Source of the DNA: Microbacterium galbinum
GTDB taxonomy: Bacteria; Actinomycetota; Actinomycetes; Actinomycetales; Microbacteriaceae
Assembly (NCBI RefSeq): GCF_023091225.1
Contig: NZ_JAHWXM010000001.1
Span: forward strand, 248,001 to 312,000
DNA length: 64,000 nt
Direction: 5' to 3'
This document shows, one piece after another, positions 45,430 to 54,102 of the stretch. A model generated the notes under the pieces. That model was not told the origin of the DNA. It ran no database searches and was given only the letters and a program-made list of their open reading frames with translations. Each line of letters opens with the position of its first letter. Position 1 is the first letter of the stretch. Both the position numbers and the translations under genes were made by a program.

Positions 45430-46019
45430 CAGTACCGTTCCTCCTTCCAGGGGTCGCCGTGCATGTTGTAGCCGTTCTGCTCCCAGAATCCCGGTGCGTC
45501 CTGCTCGCGCAGGTTCAGCCCGTGCACCCACTTCGCCGACTTCCAGAAGTAGAGGTGCGGAACGAGCAGGCGTGCGGGTCCGCCGTGTTCGGGGGCGAGG
45601 GGCTCGCCGTCGAACTCCAGCGCGATCCATGCGCGCCCTCCGACGAGGTCGTCGCGGGAGAGGTTGGTCGTGTATCCGCCGTAGGAGAAGACCTCGGCGA
45701 ATGCCGCATCGTCGCCGACTGCGTCGAGGAGGCGTTCGACCGCGACGCCGCGCCACTTCGTGCCGAGCTTGGACCAGCGGGTCACGCAGTGGATGTCGGT
45801 GGTGACCGTCTCGATCGGGAGCGCGTGCAGCTCCTCCCACGTCCAGGTGTGCCGAATCCCGTCGCGACCGACGACGACGAACTCCCAGGACTCGGTCGGG
45901 ATCCGGGGCGTCGGCCCGGCCGACAGAACGGGGAAGTCCTCGGTCAAATACTGGCCGGGAGGGAGCCGCTCATCGGACTCTCGTCTGCGCGCTCCGAATC
46001 CGCGGGAGATCACACTCAT
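45426..46019 (-). CDS. Sulfite-oxidase-fold molybdopterin oxidoreductase, cytosolic
   Basis: 197 aa. The molybdenum-ligand Cys is C78 in TTDIHCVTRWSKLGTKW, with the downstream pterin-binding residues in GGPARLLVPHLYFWKSAKW. The heme and dimerisation domains of classical sulfite oxidase are absent, and no Tat signal is present, unlike MsrP/YedY, so the enzyme should be cytoplasmic. ATG 46019 is preferred; an ATG 30 bp upstream is possible. Substrate unknown. First gene of an operon with a reductase and DUF6510. Confidence 0.88.
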   Translation of the reverse strand: MSVISRGFGARRRESDERLPPGQYLTEDFPVLSAGPTPRIPTESWEFVVVGRDGIRHTWTWEELHALPIETVTTDIHCVTRWSKLGTKWRGVAVERLLDAVGDDAAFAEVFSYGGYTTNLSRDDLVGGRAWIALEFDGEPLAPEHGGPARLLVPHLYFWKSAKWVHGLNLREQDAPGFWEQNGYNMHGDPWKEERYW

Positions 46020-46157
46020 GCTCGCCTGCCTTCGCTCGTGTGGGGTCATTCAAGCGGATGGGCGACGGTCGCGCTACGACATCTGTCGAACGTCCGCGCA
46101 TCGCCCTGAGTGGCGAAGTGGATCCGACACTCCTGCGAAATCAATTATTTACTTGTC

Positions 46158-46187
46158 TACGTGTAAAACCTGCTAGCTTCACACGTA
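46158..46187. promoter_or_regulatory. Inverted repeat upstream of the flagellar sigma factor gene
   Basis: TACGTGT (46158-46164) and ACACGTA (46181-46187), 23 bp apart centre to centre, in an AT-rich island between the molybdoenzyme and the sigma gene. TTGTCT at 46153-46158 could serve as a -35 box. Likely the control point for the top of the flagellar cascade. Confidence 0.5.
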
Positions 46188-46214
46188 AATCAGTTGATAA
46201 CTCAAGGAGCCACG

Positions 46215-47072
46215 TTGCTGCAGGATTCTGCTTCCTCTGCTGTCTCCGGATCGCGCGCGACGGCCCCGGCCGCCGCCGAGCGGCTCGCGCGCGACAACAT
46301 GGCGCTGGCCACGTTCCTCGCGCTGGAGAAGGCCCGCACGGCGGAGCACGTCGACCTCGACGACCTCATGTCGGCCGCTCGACTCGGGCTCGCCCGCGCG
46401 GCGATGACCTACGAACCCGAGCGCGGCATCCCCTTCGGCGCCTTCGCCCGCACGCAGATCACCTGGGCGATGCTCTCGGAGATGCGTCGAGCCGACCCCG
46501 CCGGGGAGCGCGGGCGCGACAAGATCGAGCTCATCCGCGCCGCCGGCGACGCCGTGCTTGCCCGCACCGGCCGTGCCGGCACACCCGCCGAGGTCGCGAA
46601 GGAAGCGGGTCTCGACATCGCGGCGGTCGTCGAGATGCTGCACCTGGATGCGATGGTGCGCACGGCCACGAGCTTCGAGGAGCACTTCGATCCCGAATCG
46701 GGTCGACAGGCGGTCGATCTCACGGACAGCATCGTGCTCCCCGAGTTCGCCGCGGAGCAGAACGAGACGCGTGACATGGTCGTGCGCGTGCTCGATGCGC
46801 TGCCGGACGCGATGCGCCGGGTGATCCGCGGGATCTACCTCGACGATCGCATGGTCAAGGACCTCGCCGACGAGATGGAGGTGAGCCACGCCTACGTGTC
46901 GAAGCTGCGCTCGCGCGGTCTCGCTCTCATGCGTGAGGCGATGGAGGCCTGGGAGCAGGGGACCGCCGGCGACCGCACCAGCCCCGCGAAGGCCGAGTTC
47001 TTCGGAGCGCTCTTCGGATCGGAGAAGCCCGCGAGCGCGCACCGCAGCGAAGACCTCCTGCCTGCGATCTGA
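46215..47072 (+). CDS. fliA: FliA/WhiG-type (sigma-28) sigma factor
   Basis: 285 aa with sigma regions 2 (DLMSAARLGLARAAMTYEPE, GIPFGAFARTQITWAMLSEM), 3 and 4 (LPDAMRRVIRGIYLDDRMVKDLADEMEV, AYVSKLRSRGLALM). Sigma-28 factors direct late flagellar genes. TTG 46215 is preferred since AAGGAG sits five bases before it; a TTG 21 bp upstream has no ribosome site. It heads the flagellar cluster, 106 bp before fliC. The motif shared by fliC, flgB, flbD and fliP is its probable target. Confidence 0.88.
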   Translation: MLQDSASSAVSGSRATAPAAAERLARDNMALATFLALEKARTAEHVDLDDLMSAARLGLARAAMTYEPERGIPFGAFARTQITWAMLSEMRRADPAGERGRDKIELIRAAGDAVLARTGRAGTPAEVAKEAGLDIAAVVEMLHLDAMVRTATSFEEHFDPESGRQAVDLTDSIVLPEFAAEQNETRDMVVRVLDALPDAMRRVIRGIYLDDRMVKDLADEMEVSHAYVSKLRSRGLALMREAMEAWEQGTAGDRTSPAKAEFFGALFGSEKPASAHRSEDLLPAI

Positions 47073-47089
47073 CTTTCCCGTCGGTCACC

Positions 47090-47120
47090 GGTTACGGACC
47101 GCGCGAGCTGTCGCGAATGT
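47090..47120 (+). promoter_or_regulatory. Flagellar promoter motif before fliC
   Basis: GGTTAC (47090-47095), 14 bp, then GTCGCGAATGT (47110-47120). Same elements and same spacing as before flgB, flbD and fliP. Confidence 0.8.
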
Positions 47121-47130
47121 GGGATGTGCA

Positions 47131-47173
47131 GGTCCACGGATGGACCCGCTTCCAGTCCCATAACCACGGAGGA
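47131..47173 (+). promoter_or_regulatory. fliC leader: GGA-loop hairpin and GGA in the ribosome site
   Basis: Hairpin GGTCC-ACGGAT-GGACC (47131-47146) and, 20 bases on, ACGGAGGA (47166-47173) forming the ribosome site. Two A-C-G-G-A elements, one in a loop and one over the Shine-Dalgarno, is the layout CsrA uses to repress flagellin translation in Bacillus subtilis. Confidence 0.65.
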
Positions 47174-47178
47174 TACTC

Positions 47179-48042
47179 ATGGGTCTTCAGATCGCAACCA
47201 ACGTCAGCGCGCTCAACTCATACCGCAACCTGTCGAGCAACCAGAACGACGTCTCGAAGTCGCTCGAGAAGCTCTCGAGCGGCCTGCGCATCAACCGCGC
47301 AGCCGATGACGCCGCCGGCCTCGCCATCTCCGAGGGCCTGCGCTCGCAGGTCAACGGCCTGAACGTCGCAGCCCGCAACGCTCAGGACGGCATCTCGGTC
47401 ATCCAGACCGCAGAAGGCCAGCTCACCGAGGTCCACTCCATCCTGCAGCGCGTGCGCGACCTCGCGGTGCAGGCCGGTAACGACTCGAACAACGCGGACT
47501 CGCGCAAGGCGATCACCACCGAGGTGACGCAGCTCGTGGACGAACTCGACCGCATCGCCGAGAGCGCCAACTTCAACGGCATCCAGCTGCTCGACGGCAC
47601 CGCCGGCGCGGCGGGCAACGGTGTGCTGAGCTTCCAGGTCGGCGCCGACGGTTCCGCCTCGAGCCAGATCACCGTGAACCTTGGCACGGCGAACATCGCC
47701 ACGCTGGCGGCAGACCTGCGCGACGACATCCTCACCACTGCGGATGGCTTCGCCAACCCGACCGTCGCCGCCGCGACGATCGACACGGTCGACGCCGCGA
47801 TCAAGAGCGTCTCGTCGGCCCGCGCCGACCTCGGTGCGGTGCAGAACCGCTTCGAGTCGACGATCAACTCGCTGCAGGTCTCGGCCGAGAACCTCTCGGC
47901 GGCCAAGAGCCGCATCGCCGACACCGACATGGCGGCCGAGATGGTCAAGTACACGGCTGCGAACATCCTGCAGCAGGCGGGCACCGCGATGCTCGCGCAG
48001 GCGAACCAGTCCGGCCAGGGCGTTCTCCAGCTGCTCCGTTGA
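47179..48042 (+). CDS. fliC: Flagellin
   Basis: Filament subunit of 287 aa. N-terminal D0/D1 MGLQIATNVSALNSYRNLSS and RINRAADDAAGLAISEGLRS, C-terminal KSRIADTDMAAEMVKYTAANIL and GQGVLQLLR. The middle is short, so the protein has D0-D1 with a small D2. GGAGG ribosome site. Single-gene transcript from its own flagellar promoter, ended by a strong terminator. Confidence 0.97.
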   Translation: MGLQIATNVSALNSYRNLSSNQNDVSKSLEKLSSGLRINRAADDAAGLAISEGLRSQVNGLNVAARNAQDGISVIQTAEGQLTEVHSILQRVRDLAVQAGNDSNNADSRKAITTEVTQLVDELDRIAESANFNGIQLLDGTAGAAGNGVLSFQVGADGSASSQITVNLGTANIATLAADLRDDILTTADGFANPTVAAATIDTVDAAIKSVSSARADLGAVQNRFESTINSLQVSAENLSAAKSRIADTDMAAEMVKYTAANILQQAGTAMLAQANQSGQGVLQLLR

Positions 48043-48065
48043 GCCGCCGCGCCTGAGGCGCACCG

Positions 48066-48099
48066 GGCGCCCGGGCGGGGGACACTCCGCCCGGGCGCC
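48066..48099 (+). terminator. Terminator after fliC
   Basis: A 13-bp perfect stem, GGCGCCCGGGCGG pairing with CCGCCCGGGCGCC, an 8-base loop, then TTCCCCT. Probably separates abundant fliC mRNA from fliD. Confidence 0.85.
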
Positions 48100-48143
48100 T
48101 TCCCCTAAGACCTGCGACACGCCCCGAGGGAAGGCATCCGAGG

Positions 48144-49505
48144 ATGAAACTGGACGGATTGGTCTCCGGACTGAAGACCGGCGAGCTCATCGACGCGCTC
48201 ATGGACGTGTCGGCGATCCCGAAGAAGCTGATCACCACCAAGATCACCGACCGCACCTCGATCATCACGAACCTGCAGTCGTTGAACACCTCGCTGCAGG
48301 CGCTGGTCGAGAAGGCCAAGACCGCGGCGTCCGCCACCTCGCTGGCCGCCTTCACCGCAACGTCGTCGTCCGAGAGCGTCACCGTGAACGCGGGGCCGAA
48401 AGCGAGCGCATTCTCGACGAGCATCGTCGTCGACGCCGTCGCCACCGCGCACTCGGTCGTCACCGCAGCTGCGGGCGCGGATTCCTGGGGAGGAGCGTTC
48501 ACGCTGGTGGCCGCCGACGGCACCCGCACCGAGATCGCGCCCGCCGGTGCATCGCCCCACGATCTCGCCAAAGCCATCAACGCCGCGAAGGCGGGGGTGA
48601 CGGCGACCGTCGTGCCCGCCGGGACGGATGCCGACGGCGCGCCGCTCTCGCGCATCCAACTGAACGCCGCAGAGACCGGTGCCGAGAACACCTTCACGCT
48701 GCACCGCGGCAACGGCGACGATCTCGACGCGGGCACCGCGATCGACCTCGGCACGGAGCCGGGAGCCGCCGTGCTGACGGCCGGTGCCGACGCCCGCATC
48801 CGCCTCTTCGCGGGGACCTCGGCCGAGCAGGTGCTGACGAGCGCGAGCAACACGATCACCGTCGGCGACGACGTCACCGTCACGGTCACGAAGCCCAGCG
48901 CCGACCCGGTCACGGTCACCGTCGCCCTCGATGCGAAGGCGCAGACGGCCACGGCCGAGGCGTTCATCAAGGAGATCGCCGGTCTCCTCACCCGCATCGA
49001 CAACGGTTCGAAGGCCACGGTCGGCGCGGTGGGGGAGAAGACCACCCTCGGTGTGTTCACCGGCGACAGCACCGTGCGCAACCTCCGCACAGCCCTGGCC
49101 AACGCCGTGCAGCACCCGATCGACGGGGTCTCGCCCTCGAGCATCGGCATCTCGATCAACGAGAAGGGTGTGCTGTCGTTCGACGCCGAGAAGTTCGCCC
49201 AGGCACTCGCCGACGATCCCGAGAAGACCCAGGAGCTGTTCTCGGGCGTCGCCGGTCGCCTCGAAGGTGTGGCCGACACCTACTCCGACAAGTACGACGG
49301 TCTGCTCACGCAGCGCATCACCGGGCAGGAGTCCGAGGTCAAGACCCTCAAGACGCAGGTCGAGCGGTGGGACGTCCGTCTCGAACAGCGTCGGGCGACC
49401 CTGGAGCGCACGTACTCGCAGCTCGAGGTGCAGCTGTCGAAGCTCGAATCCCAGTCGTCGTGGCTCACCGGGCAGCTCGCCGCCCTCACCGCCACCAAGT
49501 CCTGA
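48144..49505 (+). CDS. fliD: Flagellar filament cap protein
   Basis: Hook-associated protein 2, 453 aa, which caps the filament and folds incoming flagellin. N-terminal FliD domain starts MKLDGLVSGLKTGELIDALM; the C-terminal coiled part is SDKYDGLLTQRITGQESEVK and TYSQLEVQLSKLESQSSWL. The middle is Ala/Thr-rich and variable. No flagellar promoter motif lies in front of it, so it may depend on read-through from fliC. Confidence 0.95.
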   Translation: MKLDGLVSGLKTGELIDALMDVSAIPKKLITTKITDRTSIITNLQSLNTSLQALVEKAKTAASATSLAAFTATSSSESVTVNAGPKASAFSTSIVVDAVATAHSVVTAAAGADSWGGAFTLVAADGTRTEIAPAGASPHDLAKAINAAKAGVTATVVPAGTDADGAPLSRIQLNAAETGAENTFTLHRGNGDDLDAGTAIDLGTEPGAAVLTAGADARIRLFAGTSAEQVLTSASNTITVGDDVTVTVTKPSADPVTVTVALDAKAQTATAEAFIKEIAGLLTRIDNGSKATVGAVGEKTTLGVFTGDSTVRNLRTALANAVQHPIDGVSPSSIGISINEKGVLSFDAEKFAQALADDPEKTQELFSGVAGRLEGVADTYSDKYDGLLTQRITGQESEVKTLKTQVERWDVRLEQRRATLERTYSQLEVQLSKLESQSSWLTGQLAALTATKS

Positions 49506-49525
49506 TCGCCGAGGAGAGACAAGCG

Positions 49526-49939
49526 ATGCCCCTGACATCTCTGGAACGCGCCAAGCAGCAGTACCTCGAGCAGCAGGTCGCCTCGGCCTCGCCCGAGCGT
49601 CTGCTCACCCTGCTGTACGACCGTCTGCTCGTCGACATCGATCGAGCCGGTGCCGCGCAGGATGTCGAGGACTGGGCGGCCGCGGGCACCCACCTCACCC
49701 ACGCCCAGCAGATCGTCGCCGAGTTGAGCGGGTCGCTCACCGACGCCTGGGACGGCGCGGCCGACCTGCGCGCGGTGTACACCTACGTCACCGGTCGCCT
49801 GATCACCGCGAACATCGCCCGCGATCGGCTGGCCACGGCGGAGTGCCGCGAACTCGTCGCGCCGCTCCGCGAAGCGTGGCACCAGGCCGCAGCGGTGACC
49901 TCGGCCGCGGCTCCCGCCCCGGCATCCGCGCTGGGCTGA
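49526..49939 (+). CDS. fliS: Flagellar export chaperone FliS
   Basis: 137-aa helical chaperone that binds the C-terminus of flagellin. Family pattern ERAKQQYLEQQVASASPERL and LLTLLYDRLLVDIDRA, with a Pro/Ala tail. 20 bp after fliD. Confidence 0.94.
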   Translation: MPLTSLERAKQQYLEQQVASASPERLLTLLYDRLLVDIDRAGAAQDVEDWAAAGTHLTHAQQIVAELSGSLTDAWDGAADLRAVYTYVTGRLITANIARDRLATAECRELVAPLREAWHQAAAVTSAAAPAPASALG

Positions 49940-49944
49940 GTCGC

Positions 49945-50220
49945 ATGACCGACAACCTCGCGTCGTGGCTGGCCGTGCTCGATACGTTCGAGCGGGCGCT
50001 CGATGCCGCCGACGACCAGCTCGACCCGACCTTCGAGCCGCCTCCCGGACCCGTGCCCGAAGAGCTGCGCGAACGCGCGGAGGCGGTGCTGGCGCGTCAG
50101 CAGATGATGATCCGCGGACTCACCGCCTCGCGGGCGAACGTGGCGCGTGAACTCGCCGCGCTCCGTCGGGTGCCGACGGGGTCGCCCGACGCTCCCGCCT
50201 ACCTCGACGTCGAAGGATGA
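49945..50220 (+). CDS. Small FliT-like flagellar protein
   Basis: 91-aa helical acidic protein (SWLAVLDTFERALDAADDQL; PEELRERAEAVLARQQMM). Sequence too divergent to name firmly, but its place directly after fliD-fliS and its helical make-up fit FliT, the FliD chaperone. Starts 5 bp after the fliS stop. Confidence 0.7.
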   Translation: MTDNLASWLAVLDTFERALDAADDQLDPTFEPPPGPVPEELRERAEAVLARQQMMIRGLTASRANVARELAALRRVPTGSPDAPAYLDVEG

Positions 50221-50228
50221 GCGGCGGC

Positions 50229-50260
50229 GGTTACGCCGACACCGCACTGTCGCGATAGTC
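50229..50260 (+). promoter_or_regulatory. Flagellar promoter motif before flgB
   Basis: GGTTAC (50229-50234), 14 bp, GTCGCGATAGTC (50249-50260). It starts the large operon flgB to flgE. Confidence 0.8.
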
Positions 50261-50265
50261 GGCCA

Positions 50266-50303
50266 CGAGCACGGATCGCTCGACGCAGGCCACGGATCGG
50301 CTT
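50266..50303 (+). promoter_or_regulatory. flgB leader: two hairpins with ACGGATC loops
   Basis: Hairpin 1 CGAGC-ACGGATC-GCTCG (50266-50282) and hairpin 2 AGGCC-ACGGATC-GGCTT (50287-50303, one G-U). Both loops are the same seven bases with GGA in the middle. They lie just downstream of the predicted start of transcription and 27 bp before the GTG start. Confidence 0.65.
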
Positions 50304-50329
50304 CTCCACCACACATCCGGGGTGCCGCC

Positions 50330-50677
50330 GTGCTCGAATCCGTAACCTCCTCCGCGCTGATCAGCGCGCTCGACGGTCTGGCGCTGCGCCAGCGTTCCAT
50401 CGCCGAGAACATCGCGAACGTCAACACGCCGGGCTACCAGGCGAAGCGGGTGCAGTTCGAGGACGAGCTGCGTCGCGCGGTCGACGGCGGATCGGGGTCG
50501 GTCGCCGCGACCGTCGAGCGCTCGCTCGAGCCCACCCGCCTGAACGGCAACAATGTGAACCTCGACACCGAGACGCTGTCGAACATCGACACCGTGCTCC
50601 GGTTCCAGTTCGCCAGCCAGGCGATCGGCGGCCAGGCGGCCTCGATCACCAAGGCGATCGGCCAGGCATCCGCATGA
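50330..50677 (+). CDS. flgB: Flagellar basal-body rod protein FlgB
   Basis: 115-aa rod subunit. Start VLESVTSSALISALDGLALR and rod motif IAENIANVNTPGYQAKRVQF. The GTG start at 50330 follows a GGGGTGCCGCC leader like that of fliP. It overlaps flgC by ATGA. Confidence 0.94.
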   Translation: MLESVTSSALISALDGLALRQRSIAENIANVNTPGYQAKRVQFEDELRRAVDGGSGSVAATVERSLEPTRLNGNNVNLDTETLSNIDTVLRFQFASQAIGGQAASITKAIGQASA

Positions 50678-51066
50678 CCTTCGACGCGATCGGCATCGCC
50701 GGCACCGGACTGAACGTGCACCGCAAATGGCTCGACGCGCTCAGCGACAACATCGCGAACGTCAACACCGCCACACCCGCCGGTGAAGAGGCGTTCCGGG
50801 AGAAGTTCGTCACGGTGCAGGCGGGTACCGAGAGCCCGGGCGTCTTCGTCGCCGGGGTCGTCGAATCGGAGGCCGAGGCGAAGCTCGTCTACGACCCCGA
50901 GCATCCGTATGCCAACGAGGACGGGTACGTCCAGTACCCGAACGTCGAACTCGGCGACCAGATGAGCATGCTGATCCTCGCCCAGCGCGGCTACGAGGCG
51001 AACGCCGCCGTCGTCGACCGCGCCAAGACCACCTACGAGGCCGCCCTGCAGATCGGACGCAACTGA
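50674..51066 (+). CDS. flgC: Flagellar basal-body rod protein FlgC
   Basis: 130-aa proximal rod protein. N-terminal GIAGTGLNVHRKWLDALSDN with IANVNT, C-terminal MSMLILAQRGYEANAAVVDR. Stop overlaps the fliE start (TGATG). Confidence 0.95.
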   Translation: MTFDAIGIAGTGLNVHRKWLDALSDNIANVNTATPAGEEAFREKFVTVQAGTESPGVFVAGVVESEAEAKLVYDPEHPYANEDGYVQYPNVELGDQMSMLILAQRGYEANAAVVDRAKTTYEAALQIGRN

Positions 51067-51386
51067 TGTCGACCCCCATCGACGCGATCTCCGCCACAGG
51101 CGTCAGCCCGATGTCGGCACTCAGCTTCGAATCCGGTGCCGACGGCACCGGATCGTCCGCCTCGGCGGGCGCCTTCGCGACCTCGATGTCCGGCGCGATC
51201 GAGAACCTGCAGCAGTTGCAGTCGACCTCGAACGAGCTCGCCGTGCAGGCCGTCACCGGTGACCTGCAGGACATCCACCAGGCCATGATCGCCTCCGCCC
51301 GCGCCGGCGTGACGCTCGACCTCGTGGTCGCGATCCGTGACCGCAGCGTCTCGGCGTTCAACGAGATCATGCGGATGCAGGCCTGA
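51066..51386 (+). CDS. fliE: Flagellar hook-basal body protein FliE
   Basis: 106-aa junction protein between MS ring and rod. Helical C-terminal half QAVTGDLQDIHQAMIASARA and LVVAIRDRSVSAFNEIMRMQ, the conserved FliE ending. Confidence 0.94.
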   Translation: MSTPIDAISATGVSPMSALSFESGADGTGSSASAGAFATSMSGAIENLQQLQSTSNELAVQAVTGDLQDIHQAMIASARAGVTLDLVVAIRDRSVSAFNEIMRMQA

Positions 51387-51388
51387 TC

Positions 51389-53026
51389 ATGCCGAAGGTG
51401 ATCACGAACTCCTTCGAACGCGTGAAGCTGATCGTCTCGGGCTTCAGCGTCGCTCAGCGCACGATCGCGATCATCGGCGTCGCTCTGCTGGTGATGGGGG
51501 CCGTCGCGCTCGGCGCCTGGCTCACCAAGCCGCAGATGAGCCCGCTCTTCACCGGACTCAGCGCCGGCGACGCCTCGGCGGTCGTCGACCAGCTCAAGTC
51601 GGCGGGCGTCGGCTACGAGCTCGCCGAGGGCGGCGCCACGATCCTCGTGCCCGATGACCAGGTCTACGCGCAGCGGCTGGCGGCAGCATCCGCCGGCCTC
51701 CCGGGCGACACGAGCGAGGGCTACACCCTGCTCGACAAGATGGGCGTCACCGCGAGCGAGTTCCAGCAGTCGGTGACCTACAAGCGCGCGATCGAGGGCG
51801 AGCTCGCGAGCACGATCGGCGCGATGGACGGAATCAGCACGGCGTCGGTGCAGCTGGCCATCCCCGAGGAGAGCGTGTTCGTCTCGGAGCAGCAGACCCC
51901 CACCGCATCGGTGTTCGTGAAGACCCGCAACGGGTCGACGCTCAGCGACGAGAAGATCGAGGCGATCATCCACCTCACGAGCGCGTCGGTTCCGGGCATG
52001 ACGCCGGAGGACGTCGCGGTCACCGACCAGAACGGCACGGTGCTCTCGGCCGTCGGCTCGGGCGTGGCCGGCAACTCGTCGAAGCAGGCGACCGAGCACG
52101 AGGCCCGGGTGGCGGCGTCGGTGAACCGGATGCTGGAGACGATCGTCGGCCCGGGGAACGCGACCGTGACGGTCTCGGCGGACGTCGCGAACTCGACCTC
52201 CGAGCGCATGGACGAGACCTATTCCGCTCCCGAGGGCGATCTGAGCGCCTCGGAGCAGACGAAGACCGAGACCTACACCGGCGGGCAGGGCGGGGGCACC
52301 GGTGTGCTCGGCCCCGACAACATCGCGGTGCCCAACGGTGCGGACGGCGACGGCGCGTACGAGTTCGAGGAGACCTCGCGCAACAACGCCGTCAACAAGT
52401 CGACCGAGAAGACGATCACCCCCGCCGGCGAGGTGACCCGGCAGACCGTGAGCATCGCGCTCAACCGCGGCACCGTGACCGGCGTGACCGCGGCGCAGAT
52501 CGAGACCCTCGTCGCCTCGGCCGCCGGCATCGACGTCGAGCGCGGCGACACGATCGCCGTCGAGTTCGTGGAGTTCGCCGGCGCCGGCGCGAACGCCGCG
52601 CAGACCGCACTGGCGGCGGCCGAGGCCGAGCAGGCCGCGCAGTTCCAGCAGGAGCTCGTGCGGTCGGCGATCATCGGCGGCTCGATCCTGCTCGCCGTGA
52701 TCATCCTCGTCGTCTTCCTGTCGATCCGCCTGCGCATGAAGCGTCGCATCGCCTACACCGACGAGGGCCCGATCGAGTACCTCGCGACCCTGACCGAGAG
52801 CGAGGAGCAGAAGCTCAAGTCGCTCAAGGGTCTGCAGGACCGCGAGGCCCTGACGGCACCGCTGCTGCCGCAGGTCTCACCGACGCTGCTCGACGTCGAG
52901 GAGGAGCCCGAGCGGGAGCAGATCCTCGTCGAGCGTCGTCGCCGTGAGATCGACGACATCGCCCGCCGCGAACCCCAAGCCACCGCTACCGCGCTGGCGA
53001 GCCTGATGGACGAGTCGACCGTATGA
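51389..53026 (+). CDS. fliF: Flagellar MS-ring protein FliF
   Basis: 545-aa membrane ring protein. Helix 1 about 28-50, ring-building motifs PLFTGLSAGDASAVVDQLKS, FQQSVTYKRAIEGELASTI and NRMLETIVGPGNATVTVSAD, helix 2 about 430-452, and a cytoplasmic tail that binds FliG. Stop overlaps fliG (ATGA). Confidence 0.96.
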   Translation: MPKVITNSFERVKLIVSGFSVAQRTIAIIGVALLVMGAVALGAWLTKPQMSPLFTGLSAGDASAVVDQLKSAGVGYELAEGGATILVPDDQVYAQRLAAASAGLPGDTSEGYTLLDKMGVTASEFQQSVTYKRAIEGELASTIGAMDGISTASVQLAIPEESVFVSEQQTPTASVFVKTRNGSTLSDEKIEAIIHLTSASVPGMTPEDVAVTDQNGTVLSAVGSGVAGNSSKQATEHEARVAASVNRMLETIVGPGNATVTVSADVANSTSERMDETYSAPEGDLSASEQTKTETYTGGQGGGTGVLGPDNIAVPNGADGDGAYEFEETSRNNAVNKSTEKTITPAGEVTRQTVSIALNRGTVTGVTAAQIETLVASAAGIDVERGDTIAVEFVEFAGAGANAAQTALAAAEAEQAAQFQQELVRSAIIGGSILLAVIILVVFLSIRLRMKRRIAYTDEGPIEYLATLTESEEQKLKSLKGLQDREALTAPLLPQVSPTLLDVEEEPEREQILVERRRREIDDIARREPQATATALASLMDESTV

Positions 53027-54102
53027 GCATGCAGATCGAATCCCCGGATGCCCCGACCGAGCAGATCACGGAGGCCGTCGTCGCCGCGTCCGGTCAGGCG
53101 ATCGCTCCGATGAGCGGACTGCGGCAGGCGGCCATCGTGCTCCTGAACATGGACCGCGAGGCGAGCGCCGAGGTGCTCCGTCTTCTCGGCGAGGACCGGT
53201 CGGAGCTGCTCGCCGCGGAGCTCACGCAGCTCGGCGGCGTCGATCTCGCCGCCACGGCCCGCGCTCTCGCCGCCTTCACCCGCATCGCGACGGGCGGATC
53301 GGTGCCCTCGCGCGGCGGGCAGGAGCTCGCGACCGGACTGCTGGAGACCGCCTTCGGCCGGGAGAAGGCGGTCGGGATGGTCGGCAGGGTGATGTCGCAG
53401 GGCGCGGTGTCGTTCGACTTCCTGAACGCGGCCGATCCCGCCCAGCTCGCCACGATCCTCGAGGGAGAGCTGCCGACCACGGTCGCGGTCGTGCTCGCGA
53501 ACCTGCGGGCGGATCGTGCCGCCGCCGTGCTCGCCGCCCTGCAGGATCCGCTGCGCACCGACGTCGCGCAGGCGATCGCCACGATGGGCACCGCCACGCA
53601 GGAGGCCATCTCGATCGTCGCCGACTCCCTGCGCTCGCGCACCGGGGTCTTCGCGATGCGCGACAATCACGAGTCCATCGGCGGCGTGCAGCCCCTGGTC
53701 GAGATCATCAGCCGCTCCGACACCGCGCTCGAGAAGTCGCTGCTGGCGAGCCTCGAGGGACGCGACCTCGCCCTGGCCGAGGACATCCGCAGCCGCATGG
53801 TGACGTTCGCCGACTTCACGCGTCTCGAGGACCGGGATGCGCAGCGCGTGCTGCGCGGGATCGATCTGCGGGTCCTGGCTCTCGCTCTCAAGGGGGCGGA
53901 CGAGCAGATCGCTCTCAAGGTCACGAGCAACATGACCGAGCGGAACAAGGAGAACCTCGCCGAGGAAGCACGGGTGCTCGGATCGGTGCGCGTGCGTCAG
54001 GTCGACGAGGCGCGGGCCGAGGTCGTGCGCATCATCCGCGAGCTCGAGGCGGCGGAGGAGATCACGATCTCCCGCGAGGACGAGGACGAGCTGATCGAAT
54101 GA
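53023..54102 (+). CDS. fliG: Flagellar motor switch protein FliG
   Basis: 359-aa rotor protein that meets MotA. The C-terminal torque domain is well kept (RLEDRDAQRVLRGIDLRVLA, LALKGADEQI, LKVTSNMTERN). In the middle domain the EHPQ motif that contacts FliM reads ELPT (149-152). The N-terminal FliF-binding region (SGLRQAAIVLLNMDREASAE) is normal. Confidence 0.95.
   Translation: MSMQIESPDAPTEQITEAVVAASGQAIAPMSGLRQAAIVLLNMDREASAEVLRLLGEDRSELLAAELTQLGGVDLAATARALAAFTRIATGGSVPSRGGQELATGLLETAFGREKAVGMVGRVMSQGAVSFDFLNAADPAQLATILEGELPTTVAVVLANLRADRAAAVLAALQDPLRTDVAQAIATMGTATQEAISIVADSLRSRTGVFAMRDNHESIGGVQPLVEIISRSDTALEKSLLASLEGRDLALAEDIRSRMVTFADFTRLEDRDAQRVLRGIDLRVLALALKGADEQIALKVTSNMTERNKENLAEEARVLGSVRVRQVDEARAEVVRIIRELEAAEEITISREDEDELIE

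Noticed and set aside
46048..46078. GTCGCGCTACG resembling the -10 part of the flagellar motif, before the sigma gene
   Set aside because: The position 14 bp upstream reads ATTCAA, not GGTTAC, and it lies 137 bp from the start; chance match.
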